Translations under genes and position numbers: made by a program | Shown here: piece by piece, positions 36,046-44,120 of the stretch | Layout: each line of letters starts with the position of its first letter | Numbering within the stretch: position 1 is the stretch's first letter | Notes under the pieces: generated by a model | The model's database searches: none | Told to the model about the DNA's origin: nothing | What the model saw: the letters and a program-made list of their open reading frames with translations, nothing else | Source of the DNA: Desulfomicrobium baculatum DSM 4028 | Lineage (GTDB): Bacteria > Desulfobacterota > Desulfovibrionia > Desulfovibrionales > Desulfomicrobiaceae | DNA: 64,000 bases | Direction: 5' to 3' | Assembly: GCF_000023225.1 (NCBI RefSeq) | Contig: NC_013173.1 | Location: 3,226,501-3,290,500 of the forward strand

Positions 36046-36933
36046 GTGATCGACATCCTGCCCACCCTGGCCCTGGCCACCCCGAAACACAGCCCGGACA
36101 AGGCCACCGTCCGCGCCTGGTCCCTGGTCCTGACCAGCCGCAGATTCCTGAACCGCTCCGATCACGGCAGACTTCTGGTCGCGCCGGCCCTGGCAGCGCT
36201 CGCCGTGCAGGAGATCCTCGCCTACGAACAGGAAAATCTGCCGCGGCCCCGCCCGGCGCCCCTGCCGGACAACTCCTGGGTCAGCCTGCTGATCATCGCC
36301 GTCTTTCTGGGCCTGACCATGTGGCTCGACGCCCAGGGCCTGGGGAGACGCATCTCCTGGCATCTCGCCGGCCGGGCCGACGCCGGACTCATCCTTGGCG
36401 GGGAGTGGTGGCGCTGCGTGACCGCCCTTTTCCTGCACGCCGACGCCGGACATCTGCTGGCCAACGCAGGCGCCCTGGCGGTGCTGGCCTCGCTTCTGGC
36501 GCGACGCATCGGATCAGGCCTGACCTGGGGGCTTTTCGTTTTCTCCGGAGCTCTCGGCAACGCCCTCAACGCCTGGGCGCAGGCCCCCGATCACCTCAGC
36601 GTGGGCGCATCCACGGGAGTCTTCGGACTGATCGGCGTCCTGGCCGGCGGCGCGGGACGGGCCGAACGCGGCTCAAGAGGACAGGTTTTACTGCTGGCCC
36701 TGGGCTTCGGTTTCAGCCTGCTGGCCATGCTCGGCGCGGGCGAGGAGCGCGTGGACCTGGGCGCTCATTTTTTCGGGATGTGCTGCGGCGTGCCCTTCGG
36801 GTTGCTGGTCGGCGGTTGGCACGGGGCGACGGGATGGAAGGCCCGGATTGGAGCTTTGGCCGGCGCGGCCGGGCTGGTCCTTGTGGTCTGGGCCTGGATA
36901 GTGGCCCTTGAAAGCGGCATGCCGGGAGGATGA
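36046..36933 (+). CDS. Rhomboid family intramembrane serine protease
   Basis: A 295-residue polytopic protein. After a cytoplasmic N-terminal region of about 90 residues come six or seven membrane segments. WWRCVTALFLHADAGHLLANAGAL is the rhomboid loop/TM2 region. VGASTGVFGLIG holds the catalytic Ser (GxSG type), and RVDLGAHFFGMCCG supplies the His. Such enzymes cleave membrane-spanning helices; the substrates here are unknown. The start is GTG directly after the ydcF-like TAA stop, with no separate ribosome site, so it depends on coupling. Confidence 0.9.
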   Translation: MIDILPTLALATPKHSPDKATVRAWSLVLTSRRFLNRSDHGRLLVAPALAALAVQEILAYEQENLPRPRPAPLPDNSWVSLLIIAVFLGLTMWLDAQGLGRRISWHLAGRADAGLILGGEWWRCVTALFLHADAGHLLANAGALAVLASLLARRIGSGLTWGLFVFSGALGNALNAWAQAPDHLSVGASTGVFGLIGVLAGGAGRAERGSRGQVLLLALGFGFSLLAMLGAGEERVDLGAHFFGMCCGVPFGLLVGGWHGATGWKARIGALAGAAGLVLVVWAWIVALESGMPGG

Positions 36934-36940
36934 GATTCGA

Positions 36941-36957
36941 GGAGCCGGAAAGGCTCC
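36941..36957. terminator. Weak hairpin between convergent genes
   Basis: GGAGCC and GGCTCC form a 6-bp stem with a 5-base loop in the 45-base gap between the rhomboid gene and the CoA-binding gene. There is no T run on either side, so any terminator role is uncertain. Confidence 0.3.
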
Positions 36958-36978
36958 CCGACCAGATGTGCGTGCGGT

Positions 36979-37344
36979 CTAGAATTGTCCGGTTCTGAGC
37001 ATGACCAGGGTGCAGGCATGTTCCCAGGGGATGCCCGCTTCGGTCAGGGCCTGTTCCAGCGCCGCCGATTCCGTGCCGGGATTGAGAATGACCCGCCCGG
37101 GCTTCAAGGCTACGATGGCGTCTTGCATCTGGGCGCTGCGCTCCGGCCCGACATAAAGGGTCAGCGTATCCACCTTCTGATCGATGGCGTCCAGGCTGGG
37201 AACGACGGGCAGCTCTTCGATGACGGTTCGGCCCGGCGTGACCGGAATGACCGAATGCCCGTGATCCTTGAGCATGCGCACGGCCTGGTTTGAATACCGT
37301 TCCGGCTTGTGGCTCGCGCCGAGCACAGCGACAATCTGGCCCAT
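36979..37344 (-). CDS. Small CoA-binding-domain protein
   Basis: A 121-residue single-domain Rossmann-like protein of the CoA_binding_2 type (YccU-like). It has AVLGASHKPERYSNQAVRMLKDHGHSVIPVTPG, VDTLTLYVGPERS, and ILNPGTESAALEQALTEAGI near the end. Family members bind CoA or CoA thioesters, but no activity is established. It begins 4 bases after grpE stops and has GGGAGAG upstream, so it is the last gene of the rfbB-hrcA-grpE unit. Confidence 0.88.
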   Translation of the reverse strand: MGQIVAVLGASHKPERYSNQAVRMLKDHGHSVIPVTPGRTVIEELPVVPSLDAIDQKVDTLTLYVGPERSAQMQDAIVALKPGRVILNPGTESAALEQALTEAGIPWEHACTLVMLRTGQF

Positions 37345-37348
37345 GCGT

Positions 37349-37894
37349 TTACTCTCCCGCCTTGCGGCTGACCATGACCTTGGCCGGGCGCAGCAGGCGA
37401 TCCTTGAGCATGTAGCCCTTCTGCAGCATCTGGCAGACCGTGTTCTCGTCCACGTCGTCGCGCTCCACCTGCCCCAGCGCCTCATGACGTGCCGGGTCGA
37501 AGGGCACATCCACCGCCCCGATCTGCTCCAGCCCATGCTTCTTCATCGTGTCGAGGAAAATGTTCATGGTCATCTCCACGCCCGTGACCAGATCCTTGCA
37601 GGCCTCGGTCTGCTTGCCGTGGGCCAGGGCCAGGTCAAGGTTGTCCATGACCGGGATGATCTCCTCGAGGATGGCGGAGGTGGCGAATTTGAAATAATCT
37701 TCCTTTTCGCGCAAAAGCCGCTTCTTGAAATTCTCACTGTCCGCCAGGACGCGCAGGTTGTCCTTTTTCAGCTCCTCCATGTCGGCCAGGGCCTGGACGT
37801 ATTTTTCCTCCAGGGTCAGTTCCTTTGCTTCTTCAGCCTGCATTTCGGTCTGCACTTCATCCGGGTTCTGGCCCTCTTTTTCCTTATTGGACAT
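37349..37894 (-). CDS. grpE: GrpE nucleotide exchange factor of DnaK
   Basis: A 181-residue co-chaperone that releases ADP from DnaK. The acidic N-terminus and long coiled coil (EEKYVQALADMEELKKDNLRVLADSENFKKRLLREKEDYFKFA) are followed by the beta domain with FDPARHEALGQVERDDVDENTVCQMLQKGYMLKDRLLRPAKVMVS, the GrpE signature. The ATG at 37894 has AGGAG six bases upstream. It follows hrcA by 50 bases. Its partner dnaK lies about 9.5 kb away on the other strand. Confidence 0.96.
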   Translation of the reverse strand: MSNKEKEGQNPDEVQTEMQAEEAKELTLEEKYVQALADMEELKKDNLRVLADSENFKKRLLREKEDYFKFATSAILEEIIPVMDNLDLALAHGKQTEACKDLVTGVEMTMNIFLDTMKKHGLEQIGAVDVPFDPARHEALGQVERDDVDENTVCQMLQKGYMLKDRLLRPAKVMVSRKAGE

Positions 37895-37944
37895 GAAAAA
37901 CTCCTGATCCTTGAAATATTTGAGAAATCGCTTCACGACAAACC

Positions 37945-38961
37945 TTAGAAGCGGGATTTGAGGCACTGACTAAGTATTTGGGCGGCAAAGTCAACCATGG
38001 GCACGATGCGCGCGTAGTTCATGCGCACCGGCCCAAGCACGGCCAACGTGCCGTGATTGGTGGAAAAAGCGCTGTAGGGGGAAGCCACCAGCGAACATCC
38101 CGCAAGTCCGGGCATGTCCTGGGTCAGGCTGACGGAGACGGACTGGCTGGCCGAGGTCTTGTCCAGAAGTTCGAGCAGCCTGGAGCGTTCCTCGATGAGC
38201 CGCAAGAGTTCCTGGATGGTCTCCAGTTCCGTGAATTCGGGCTGGTCCGTAAGGTGGCTCGCGCCACCGACAAAGACTTCCGGCTGTTCTTCCTCGGCCA
38301 GAGCCTGCGCGGCCAGCTCCCAGGCCCTGCGGTAGGCATCCAGGGTCTTGCGCGCTTTATGCAACTGGCGCTCGATCTCGCCGCGCACCTCTTGGGTGGT
38401 GCGTCCCTCGAACAGACTGTTCAGATAGTTGCCGTAGTGCACGAGGTCATCGGCGTTCAAACGCTCGTCCATCTGCACCAGGCGGTTGCTGATCAGCCCG
38501 CCCTGCATGACCAGTACCGCCATGATCATGCCCGGCCGCAAGAGGACGAAATCTATCTGTCGCCAGCGGGCCAGATCCTGACGCGGGGCCATGATCACGC
38601 AAACCTGGCGGGTCAGGGACGAAAGAGTGCGGACCGCGCGACGCAGGACCTGGGTCAGATCCCCCTCGCCCGGCAGAATGTGTTCGTGCAGGCGGGACTG
38701 CTCCCTGCGCGGCAGTGGGCCGAGGGTGAGCACCTGATCGAGATAATAGCGAAAAGCCAGAACCGTGGGGACCCGTCCTGCGGACGTGTGCGGCTGCCGC
38801 AGATACTCCTTTTCCGTCAGCGCGGCCATGGCCGATCTGACAGAGGCGGGGCTGAGCCCCAGACCCGAAGCCAGCGTCTGCGAGGACACGGGCAGGGCGG
38901 TCTCCACATAGGTCTCGACCACGGCGGTGAGGACGGCGGTTTCGCGCTTGCTTAAGATCAT
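37945..38961 (-). CDS. hrcA: Heat-inducible transcription repressor HrcA
   Basis: A 338-residue repressor with an N-terminal winged helix (LSKRETAVLTAVVETYVETALPVSSQTLA, then LSPASVRSAMAALTEKEYLRQPHTSAGRVPT) and a GAF-like dimer domain. The C-terminal part has LGPVRMNYARIVPMVDFAAQILS, highly typical of HrcA. HrcA binds CIRCE elements, but none was found in this window, including upstream of dnaK. The start overlaps the rfbD stop as ATGA, so its expression is tied to the dTDP-rhamnose genes. Confidence 0.95.
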   Translation of the reverse strand: MILSKRETAVLTAVVETYVETALPVSSQTLASGLGLSPASVRSAMAALTEKEYLRQPHTSAGRVPTVLAFRYYLDQVLTLGPLPRREQSRLHEHILPGEGDLTQVLRRAVRTLSSLTRQVCVIMAPRQDLARWRQIDFVLLRPGMIMAVLVMQGGLISNRLVQMDERLNADDLVHYGNYLNSLFEGRTTQEVRGEIERQLHKARKTLDAYRRAWELAAQALAEEEQPEVFVGGASHLTDQPEFTELETIQELLRLIEERSRLLELLDKTSASQSVSVSLTQDMPGLAGCSLVASPYSAFSTNHGTLAVLGPVRMNYARIVPMVDFAAQILSQCLKSRF

Positions 38962-39821
38962 GACAAGCAGTCTTCCCGGGAAAAAAGAAATTCGCGCAGG
39001 GCCTGCAGCCACGGGCGCGGCGCAATACCCGTGGCGGCCGTAAAGGCGCCGAGGTCCAGCACCGAATATGCCGGACGGCAAGCCTTCTGGGGATATTCGG
39101 ACGAGGGGATGGGCTTGATCCGGCAGGCCAGGTCCGCGCCCCGGACGGCCTCCGTAGCCAGTTCGCACCAGCTTGCCTGGCCCGCGTTGGCCAGATGAAA
39201 GATGCCCGTCGCCCCCGTTGCCAACAGCGCCAGGGAACCGGCGGCCAGATCCGGAGTGTAGGAGGGGCTGCCGATCTGATCATGGACCACGGAGAGCTCC
39301 GGCCTCGACGCGGCCAGCTCCAGAATGCGGGTCACGAAATTTGTCTTGCACGGGCCAAAAAGCCATGAGGTTCGGATGATGAGCAGGTTCGGCAGGCCCA
39401 GGGACATGAGCTCCCGCTCGCCCTGCAACTTGGTCTGGCCGTAGACCGAACAGGGCGCGGTCTGATCCCCGGGGCCATAGGGGCTTGTCTTTTTGCCGCT
39501 GAAAACGAAATCCGTGCTGTAGTGGACCATAGGCACACCGGCGGCCTGCACGGCTTTACCCAGAATGAGCGGCAGCTGCCGGTTCAGCCTGGAGGCCTCG
39601 GCCGGCTCGTCCTCGGCCTGATCGACCTTGGTGTAGGCCACGGTGTTGAACAGCACCTCCGCCTTGGTCCGGGCGAGGTAGTCCTCCACGGCCGGGCGCT
39701 CGAACAGGTTCAGCTCATCGCGCCCCGGAGCATGCACGGCCCATCCCTGCCTGGTCAGAGCCAGGCTTAAGGCCTGTCCCAAGAGACCGGTCTTGCCGCC
39801 CAGCACAACGGCGCTCCTCAT
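38958..39821 (-). CDS. rfbD: dTDP-4-dehydrorhamnose reductase
   Basis: A 287-residue NADPH-dependent reductase, the last step of dTDP-L-rhamnose synthesis. It has VVLGGKTGLLGQALSLAL, NTVAYTKVDQAEDEP, HYSTDFVFSGKK, YGQTKLQGERE (the YxxxK catalytic pair) and IIRTSWLFGP. It is coupled by ATGA overlaps to rfbB upstream and hrcA downstream. No rfbA or rfbC is present in the window. Confidence 0.95.
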   Translation of the reverse strand: MRSAVVLGGKTGLLGQALSLALTRQGWAVHAPGRDELNLFERPAVEDYLARTKAEVLFNTVAYTKVDQAEDEPAEASRLNRQLPLILGKAVQAAGVPMVHYSTDFVFSGKKTSPYGPGDQTAPCSVYGQTKLQGERELMSLGLPNLLIIRTSWLFGPCKTNFVTRILELAASRPELSVVHDQIGSPSYTPDLAAGSLALLATGATGIFHLANAGQASWCELATEAVRGADLACRIKPIPSSEYPQKACRPAYSVLDLGAFTAATGIAPRPWLQALREFLFSREDCLS

Positions 39822-40843
39822 GCCTGCCTCGTCCGGTACCAGTTATCCATGAACTGGCGATAGGCGCCGCTCTGCACTTCGTCAAGCCAGGCCTCGTTGG
39901 CCTTGTACCAGGCCAGGGTGCGGGCCATGCCATCCTCGAAAGAATGCTGCGGGGTCCAGCCCAGATCCGCCGTGGAGCGCGCAAAGGCCATGGCATAACG
40001 GCGATCATGACCGGGCCGGTCGGTGACATGGGTGATGAGGTCTTCGCTTTTGCCCGTCAGCCGCAGGATGAGGCGCACCACCTCCAGGTTCGTGCGTTCG
40101 GCGTCCCCGCCAAAATTGTAGACCGCGCCGGGCTGGCCTTTGAAAAGCGTGGCTTCCACGCCCCGGCAGTGGTCCATGACGTAAATCCAGTCCCGAACGT
40201 TCTGCCCGTCGCCGTAAACGGGGATGGGCTCGCTGCGGGAGGCCTTCAGATAGACCAGGGGAATGAGTTTTTCCGGAAACTGGTAGGGACCGTAGTTGTT
40301 GGAGCAGCGGGTGACCATGACGGGCATCCCGTAGGTGTGGAAATAGGCCCGGGCCAGCAAATCCGAGGAGGCCTTGGACGCCGAGTACGGGGAATTGGGC
40401 GCCAGGGGGGTGTCTTCAGTGAACTGCCCGGTGGGCCCGAGGGTGCCGTAGACTTCGTCGGTGGAGATGTGCACGAAACGCGGAATTTCAGCCCGTCTGG
40501 CGGCTTCCAGAAGATTCTGCGTGCCCAGCACGTTGGTCGTGACAAAGGGGAACGGGTCGCTTATGGAGCGGTCCACATGCGATTCGGCCGCGAAATTGAG
40601 CACCGCATCGAAGACAAAGCGCTTCATGAGCTCCGGCACGAGCTCCTGGTCGCAGATGTCGCCGTGCACGAAATGATAGCGGCGCCCCAGATGCAGCGCC
40701 TCCTCCTCGGCCAGATTCCGGCGGTTGCCTGCATAGGTCAACTTGTCGAGGTTAACGATGACCACATCCTCGTGAGAGGCAAGCATGTGCTGGATGAAAT
40801 TGGAGCCGATGAAGCCGCAGCCTCCGGTGACAAGCAGATGCAT
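39818..40843 (-). CDS. rfbB: dTDP-glucose 4,6-dehydratase
   Basis: A 341-residue extended SDR. Motifs are LVTGGCGFIGSNFIQHML, NLDKLTYAGNRRNL, NFAAESHVDRSI, HISTDEVYGTLG, YSASKASSDLLARAYFHTYG and TRCSNNYGPYQFPEKLIP, all diagnostic of RfbB/RmlB. It converts dTDP-glucose to the 4-keto-6-deoxy sugar for O-antigen or other glycans. The ATG at 40843 has AGGAG five bases upstream. It is the first gene of the minus-strand unit and is divergent from trmL. Confidence 0.96.
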   Translation of the reverse strand: MHLLVTGGCGFIGSNFIQHMLASHEDVVIVNLDKLTYAGNRRNLAEEEALHLGRRYHFVHGDICDQELVPELMKRFVFDAVLNFAAESHVDRSISDPFPFVTTNVLGTQNLLEAARRAEIPRFVHISTDEVYGTLGPTGQFTEDTPLAPNSPYSASKASSDLLARAYFHTYGMPVMVTRCSNNYGPYQFPEKLIPLVYLKASRSEPIPVYGDGQNVRDWIYVMDHCRGVEATLFKGQPGAVYNFGGDAERTNLEVVRLILRLTGKSEDLITHVTDRPGHDRRYAMAFARSTADLGWTPQHSFEDGMARTLAWYKANEAWLDEVQSGAYRQFMDNWYRTRQA

Positions 40844-40966
40844 GAATTCTCCTGACTTCGCGGTCCTTGACGGAAGCGGGTTTGAAAGCCAAAAAAGGGT
40901 GATGTGCCGAGAGGGCTTGCCCGATCCGGGCCGTGCCTGCCAAAAAATACGCAAAGAGAATCAAAG

Positions 40967-41443
40967 ATGCAAATCGCCCTTTACGAGCCTGAAATACCCC
41001 CCAACACCGGGACCATCGCCCGGCTCTGCGCCGCCTCCACCACCCGCCTGAATCTGATCGAACCCCTGGGCTTCAGCCTGGACGACAAATATCTCAAAAG
41101 GGCGGGGCTCGACTACTGGCCGCACGTGGACAAGCGGATCTGGCCGTCCTGGCCCGCCTTTCTTGAAGGCCGCGATCCGGGCCGTCTGGTTTTCACCAGC
41201 GCGCGCCAGGGGGTGGCCTACCACCGGTTTTCCTTCAGGGCCGACGACATCATCGTGCTCGGCCCGGAAACCCGGGGCCTGCCCCCGGAAGTACTCCATG
41301 ACGCCCAGGATCTGATCCGCATCCCCATCTGGGGAGAAGTCAGAAGCGTCAACCTGGCCAATGCCGCGGCTGTGCTTCTCTACGAAGCCTATCGTCAGAC
41401 CGGAGAGCTGGACCTGCGCGAGGGCCGGCCCGCCGCCCCCTAA
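40967..41443 (+). CDS. trmL: tRNA (cytidine/uridine-34-2'-O)-methyltransferase TrmL
   Basis: A 158-residue SPOUT methyltransferase. It has MQIALYEPEIPPNTGTIARLCAA, LIEPLGFSLDDKYLKRAGLDYW, LGPETRGLPPEVL and IPIWGEVRSVNLANAAAVLLYEAYRQ, matching TrmL (E. coli 157 residues). It modifies the wobble base of certain leucine tRNAs. Only a weak AGAG-type site precedes the ATG. It is followed by cbiB after 15 bases. Confidence 0.94.
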   Translation: MQIALYEPEIPPNTGTIARLCAASTTRLNLIEPLGFSLDDKYLKRAGLDYWPHVDKRIWPSWPAFLEGRDPGRLVFTSARQGVAYHRFSFRADDIIVLGPETRGLPPEVLHDAQDLIRIPIWGEVRSVNLANAAAVLLYEAYRQTGELDLREGRPAAP

Positions 41444-41458
41444 CCTACGGAGACGCGC

Positions 41459-42430
41459 ATGCCCGACACGCTCTACAGTCTGCCGCTGAACCTGTCACTC
41501 TTCGTCTTCCTGCTGGGCTGCGTGGCCCTGGACCTGCTCTTTGGCGATCCCCGCGACTGGCCGCACCCTGTGCGGCTCATCGGCAAAATACTGGCGCGCC
41601 TTGAGGGCTGGGCAACATCTTTTTTCCTTGGACCGCGCATAGGTGGAACCCTGAGCGTCGCCGCCGTGGCTGCGGGCAGCGCGGCCACGGTCCTTCTGCT
41701 GACCGGCCTGCCCCTGATGGGAGAGATCCTGGCCCTGTACCTTGGCTATGCGGGGCTGGCCCTGGGCTGTCTGCTGCGGGAAACCAACACCGTACTGGCA
41801 CTGCTCGAAGACGGGCGGCTGGCGGCGGCCCGCGCCCATCTGGCCGGACTGGTCAGCAGGGACACGGACGACATGACCGAGGACGAAGTCTGCCGCGCCC
41901 TGGGCGAAACCCTGGCCGAAAATTTCAATGACGGATTCGTGGCCCCCCTCTTCTGGCTCTGCCTGCTGGGGCCCGCCGCGTTGTGGGCCTACAAGGCCGT
42001 GAGCACTGTGGACTCCATGTGGGGATACCGCACGCCGCGTTTCGAGAAGATCGGCAAGGCCGGGGCGCGGGCCGACGACATCCTGGCCTGGATGCCCGCC
42101 CGTCTGGCCGCCATCTCCATCTGGGCCACGGGCTGGCTGCTGCTGCGCCCCGCCGCCTGGGAACGCATCGCGCGTGACGCCCGGAGCATGGACAGCCCCA
42201 ACGCGGGCTGGCCCATGAGCGCCGCCGCCCACGTGGCAGGCGTGAGCATGGGCGGCCCGACCCGCTATTTCGGAGAGATCAAGGACAAGCCGTTCCTCGG
42301 GCCGCTCGGTGTGACCTGGTCCCCGCAGCGCGTTCGCGGCATGCTGCGCGCGCTGCTGCCGGCCGCGCTGCTGTGTACCGTGGTCCTAACCATCGCGGGA
42401 AGCTCGTTGAGCTGGTGGAATCTCGGCTGA
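41459..42430 (+). CDS. cbiB: Adenosylcobinamide-phosphate synthase
   Basis: A 323-residue membrane protein of cobalamin synthesis (CbiB/CobD), which attaches aminopropanol phosphate to adenosylcobyric acid. It has ALDLLFGDPRDWPHPVRLIGK, ALGETLAENFNDGFVAPLFW, AYKAVSTVDSMWGYRTPRFEKIGKAGARADDILAWMPARL and GWPMSAAAHVAGVSMGG, all family motifs. Several hydrophobic segments are visible. The ATG at 41459 has CGGAG seven bases upstream. No cobalamin riboswitch was found upstream. Confidence 0.95.
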   Translation: MPDTLYSLPLNLSLFVFLLGCVALDLLFGDPRDWPHPVRLIGKILARLEGWATSFFLGPRIGGTLSVAAVAAGSAATVLLLTGLPLMGEILALYLGYAGLALGCLLRETNTVLALLEDGRLAAARAHLAGLVSRDTDDMTEDEVCRALGETLAENFNDGFVAPLFWLCLLGPAALWAYKAVSTVDSMWGYRTPRFEKIGKAGARADDILAWMPARLAAISIWATGWLLLRPAAWERIARDARSMDSPNAGWPMSAAAHVAGVSMGGPTRYFGEIKDKPFLGPLGVTWSPQRVRGMLRALLPAALLCTVVLTIAGSSLSWWNLG

Positions 42431-42463
42431 AACGACGCGCGCTCAACACCGAACAGCCCCCTG

Positions 42464-42498
42464 ATTTCAAATTTCAAATCTTAAATTTCAAATCTTAA
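42464..42498. repeat. AT-rich 14-bp tandem repeat at a convergent gene end
   Basis: The 14-bp unit ATTTCAAATCTTAA occurs perfectly at 42471-42484 and 42485-42498, preceded by a half unit ATTTCAA at 42464. It lies between cbiB and the convergent methyltransferase gene. The methyltransferase stop codon (complement of TTA at 42495-42497) lies inside the second unit. The sequence is very AT-rich against a GC-rich background. Confidence 0.9.
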
Positions 42499-43358
42499 AT
42501 TTGAGATTTGTTCGCTTCCCATCTTCCCCAAGTGCCGCTGGGCAGGTCCAGAACCTCCTGCCCGCCATGCAGCAGCATTTCCCCGCAGGTCAGAGTTCCC
42601 TTTCCGAAAGTCTGCTCCAGCAGGTTCCTGAGCACGATGGGCGAAAAACCCGGCGTGTGCGAGGTCAGGATGACGAAAAGCGGCGTGTCGCTTAAAACCT
42701 GACGGACCAGGTCCAGGGTCTCCTGCACGTTCTTTTCGACCTTGTAGAGTTCTCCGCGCTTGCCCCGCCCGAAAGATGGAGGGTCCAGCAGCACGCAGTC
42801 GTACTTGCGCCCCCGTCGCACCTCGCGCTTCAAGAACGCGCTCACATCGTCGACAATGAAGCGGGTTCCCGAATCCTCAAGGCCGTTCAGGGCGGCGTTG
42901 CCGCGTGCCCACTCGACCATTCCCTTGGACGCGTCGAGGTGGCAGCACTGCGCCCCGGCCAGGGCCGCCGCCAGGGTCGCGCCCCCGGAATAGGCGAAGA
43001 GATTAAGGAAGCGCGGGGCCTCCCCGTGCGCGACCGCGCCCTGGCGCACAGCGCCTGCGATCCATTGCCACAGATCGAGGGTTTCCGGAAAAATGCCCAG
43101 GTGGCCAAAATCAGTGGTCGAAAGGCGCATGCGCACCCCGCGCACGGTCACGATCCATTCCTCGGGCAGCCGCTCCCGGCCGTGCCAGTTGAGTCCGTCC
43201 TTGCGGTCGAAAGTGGCGCTGGCTGATTCCCAGAGCGCGGGCTGCGAGGGTTCCCATACGGCCTGGGCGCAGGGGCGGGCCAGGATGACTGTACCGAATC
43301 GTTCCAGTTTTTGACCGTTGCCGCTGTCGAGAAGTTCGTAATCGTCCTGTATCTGCAT
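42495..43358 (-). CDS. Class I SAM-dependent methyltransferase (RlmI-like)
   Basis: A 287-residue methyltransferase resembling the catalytic part of RlmI/RlmK rRNA cytosine-C5 enzymes without an N-terminal PUA domain. It has [36 protein letters not shown] (SAM loop), [21 protein letters not shown] and [21 protein letters not shown] (catalytic DPPSF). The start MQIQDDY (43358) has TGGAG six bases upstream. It begins just after the tRNA-Val terminator. The 3' end runs into the 14-bp tandem repeat, which supplies the stop. The RNA substrate is unproven. Confidence 0.88.
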   Translation of the reverse strand: MQIQDDYELLDSGNGQKLERFGTVILARPCAQAVWEPSQPALWESASATFDRKDGLNWHGRERLPEEWIVTVRGVRMRLSTTDFGHLGIFPETLDLWQWIAGAVRQGAVAHGEAPRFLNLFAYSGGATLAAALAGAQCCHLDASKGMVEWARGNAALNGLEDSGTRFIVDDVSAFLKREVRRGRKYDCVLLDPPSFGRGKRGELYKVEKNVQETLDLVRQVLSDTPLFVILTSHTPGFSPIVLRNLLEQTFGKGTLTCGEMLLHGGQEVLDLPSGTWGRWEANKSQI

Positions 43359-43375
43359 GGGATGCTCCATAAGCG

Positions 43376-43410
43376 AAAAAACCCTTCCGGGCGGCTGCCT
43401 GAAAGGGTTT
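43376..43410 (-). terminator. Terminator of tRNA-Val
   Basis: On the minus strand AAACCCTTTC pairs with GGAAGGGTTT around a GC-rich loop and is followed by TTTTCGC. It ends the tRNA-Val transcript and lies just upstream of the methyltransferase start. Confidence 0.8.
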
Positions 43411-43420
43411 GTGCGGTCGG

Positions 43421-43496
43421 TGGTGGGCGATACAGGATTTGAACCTGTGACTTCCACCGTGTGAAGGTGGCACTCTCACCGCTGAGTTAATCGCCC
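43421..43496 (-). tRNA. tRNA-Val (anticodon CAC)
   Basis: A 76-nt cloverleaf. The acceptor GGGCGAT pairs with ATCGCCC, followed by A and an encoded CCA. The D arm contains AACTCAGCGGTGAGAG, the anticodon stem CCACC/GGTGG encloses TTCACAC (anticodon CAC), and the T arm reads ACAGGTTCAAATCCTGT. It decodes GTG valine codons. Confidence 0.96.
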
Positions 43497-43565
43497 CGAG
43501 GAGATGCGTTTAGCTCCGCCCGCCGTGTCATGTCAAGATATTACCGTCGCCTGGTCCAGCCGGGA

Positions 43566-44096
43566 TCACAGATTTTTCTGCAGCTCCAAAAAGGCGTGCC
43601 GCCCGGGACCGAAACAGCGGTCGCCGCTCATTCCCGTGACCTGCATGAAACCGAGCCTGATCCAGAACCGCAGGGCGTTCCAATTCTTAAGCCCGACCCC
43701 CACCCGCACGCGGGTCATGGGCCCGGGGCGCAGCATGGCCTCCAGGCTCAGATAGGCCTCCCGCCCCAGGCCGATGCCCTGAAATTCGACACTCAGAAAA
43801 AGTTCTCCGACATAGGCGATATCGCCCTTGGGGTAACCGGTGTACAGGCTCATCAGCCCGATGACGTCCCCGGCCATGGGTTCGCGCAGAATGAGATTAT
43901 GCAGGGAGGACCTGCACCCTCTCGGCGGCAGGTTCTGGTGCTCGACAAAGCGGCGGGCCAGGACGGGCGGATCGTTTTCGCGGTCCAGAAGCAGCAGCAG
44001 TTCCCTGTTTCCGGCATAAACAGTCTCGATTTCCGGGATCTCGGCTCCGGTCACGGGCTGGGCGAGGATGCGTGCGCTACGGAATGAATACGGCAT
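43566..44096 (-). CDS. GNAT family N-acetyltransferase
   Basis: A 176-residue acyltransferase. The acetyl-CoA loop is in FLSVEFQGIGLGREAYLSLEAML (Q-G-I-G-L-G), with VGLKNWNALRFWIRLGFMQV as the usual C-terminal motif. The substrate is unknown. The ATG at 44096 lies immediately after the T run of the proC terminator and has no ribosome binding site. No better start exists in frame, since the next Met is at about residue 74. Translation may therefore be leaderless or weak. Confidence 0.8.
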   Translation of the reverse strand: MPYSFRSARILAQPVTGAEIPEIETVYAGNRELLLLLDRENDPPVLARRFVEHQNLPPRGCRSSLHNLILREPMAGDVIGLMSLYTGYPKGDIAYVGELFLSVEFQGIGLGREAYLSLEAMLRPGPMTRVRVGVGLKNWNALRFWIRLGFMQVTGMSGDRCFGPGRHAFLELQKNL

Positions 44097-44120
44097 AAAA
44101 AAAGGCGGCTCGTAGCCGCC
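44096..44120 (-). terminator. Terminator of the ndk-proC operon
   Basis: A GGCGGCT / AGCCGCC stem with a 3-base loop (44104-44120) is followed on the minus strand by a run of seven T. The T run touches the ATG of the next gene (GNAT). Confidence 0.9.

Noticed and set aside
41444-41458. Cobalamin riboswitch before cbiB
   Set aside because: Only 15 bases separate trmL from cbiB, with no room and no B12-box sequence.
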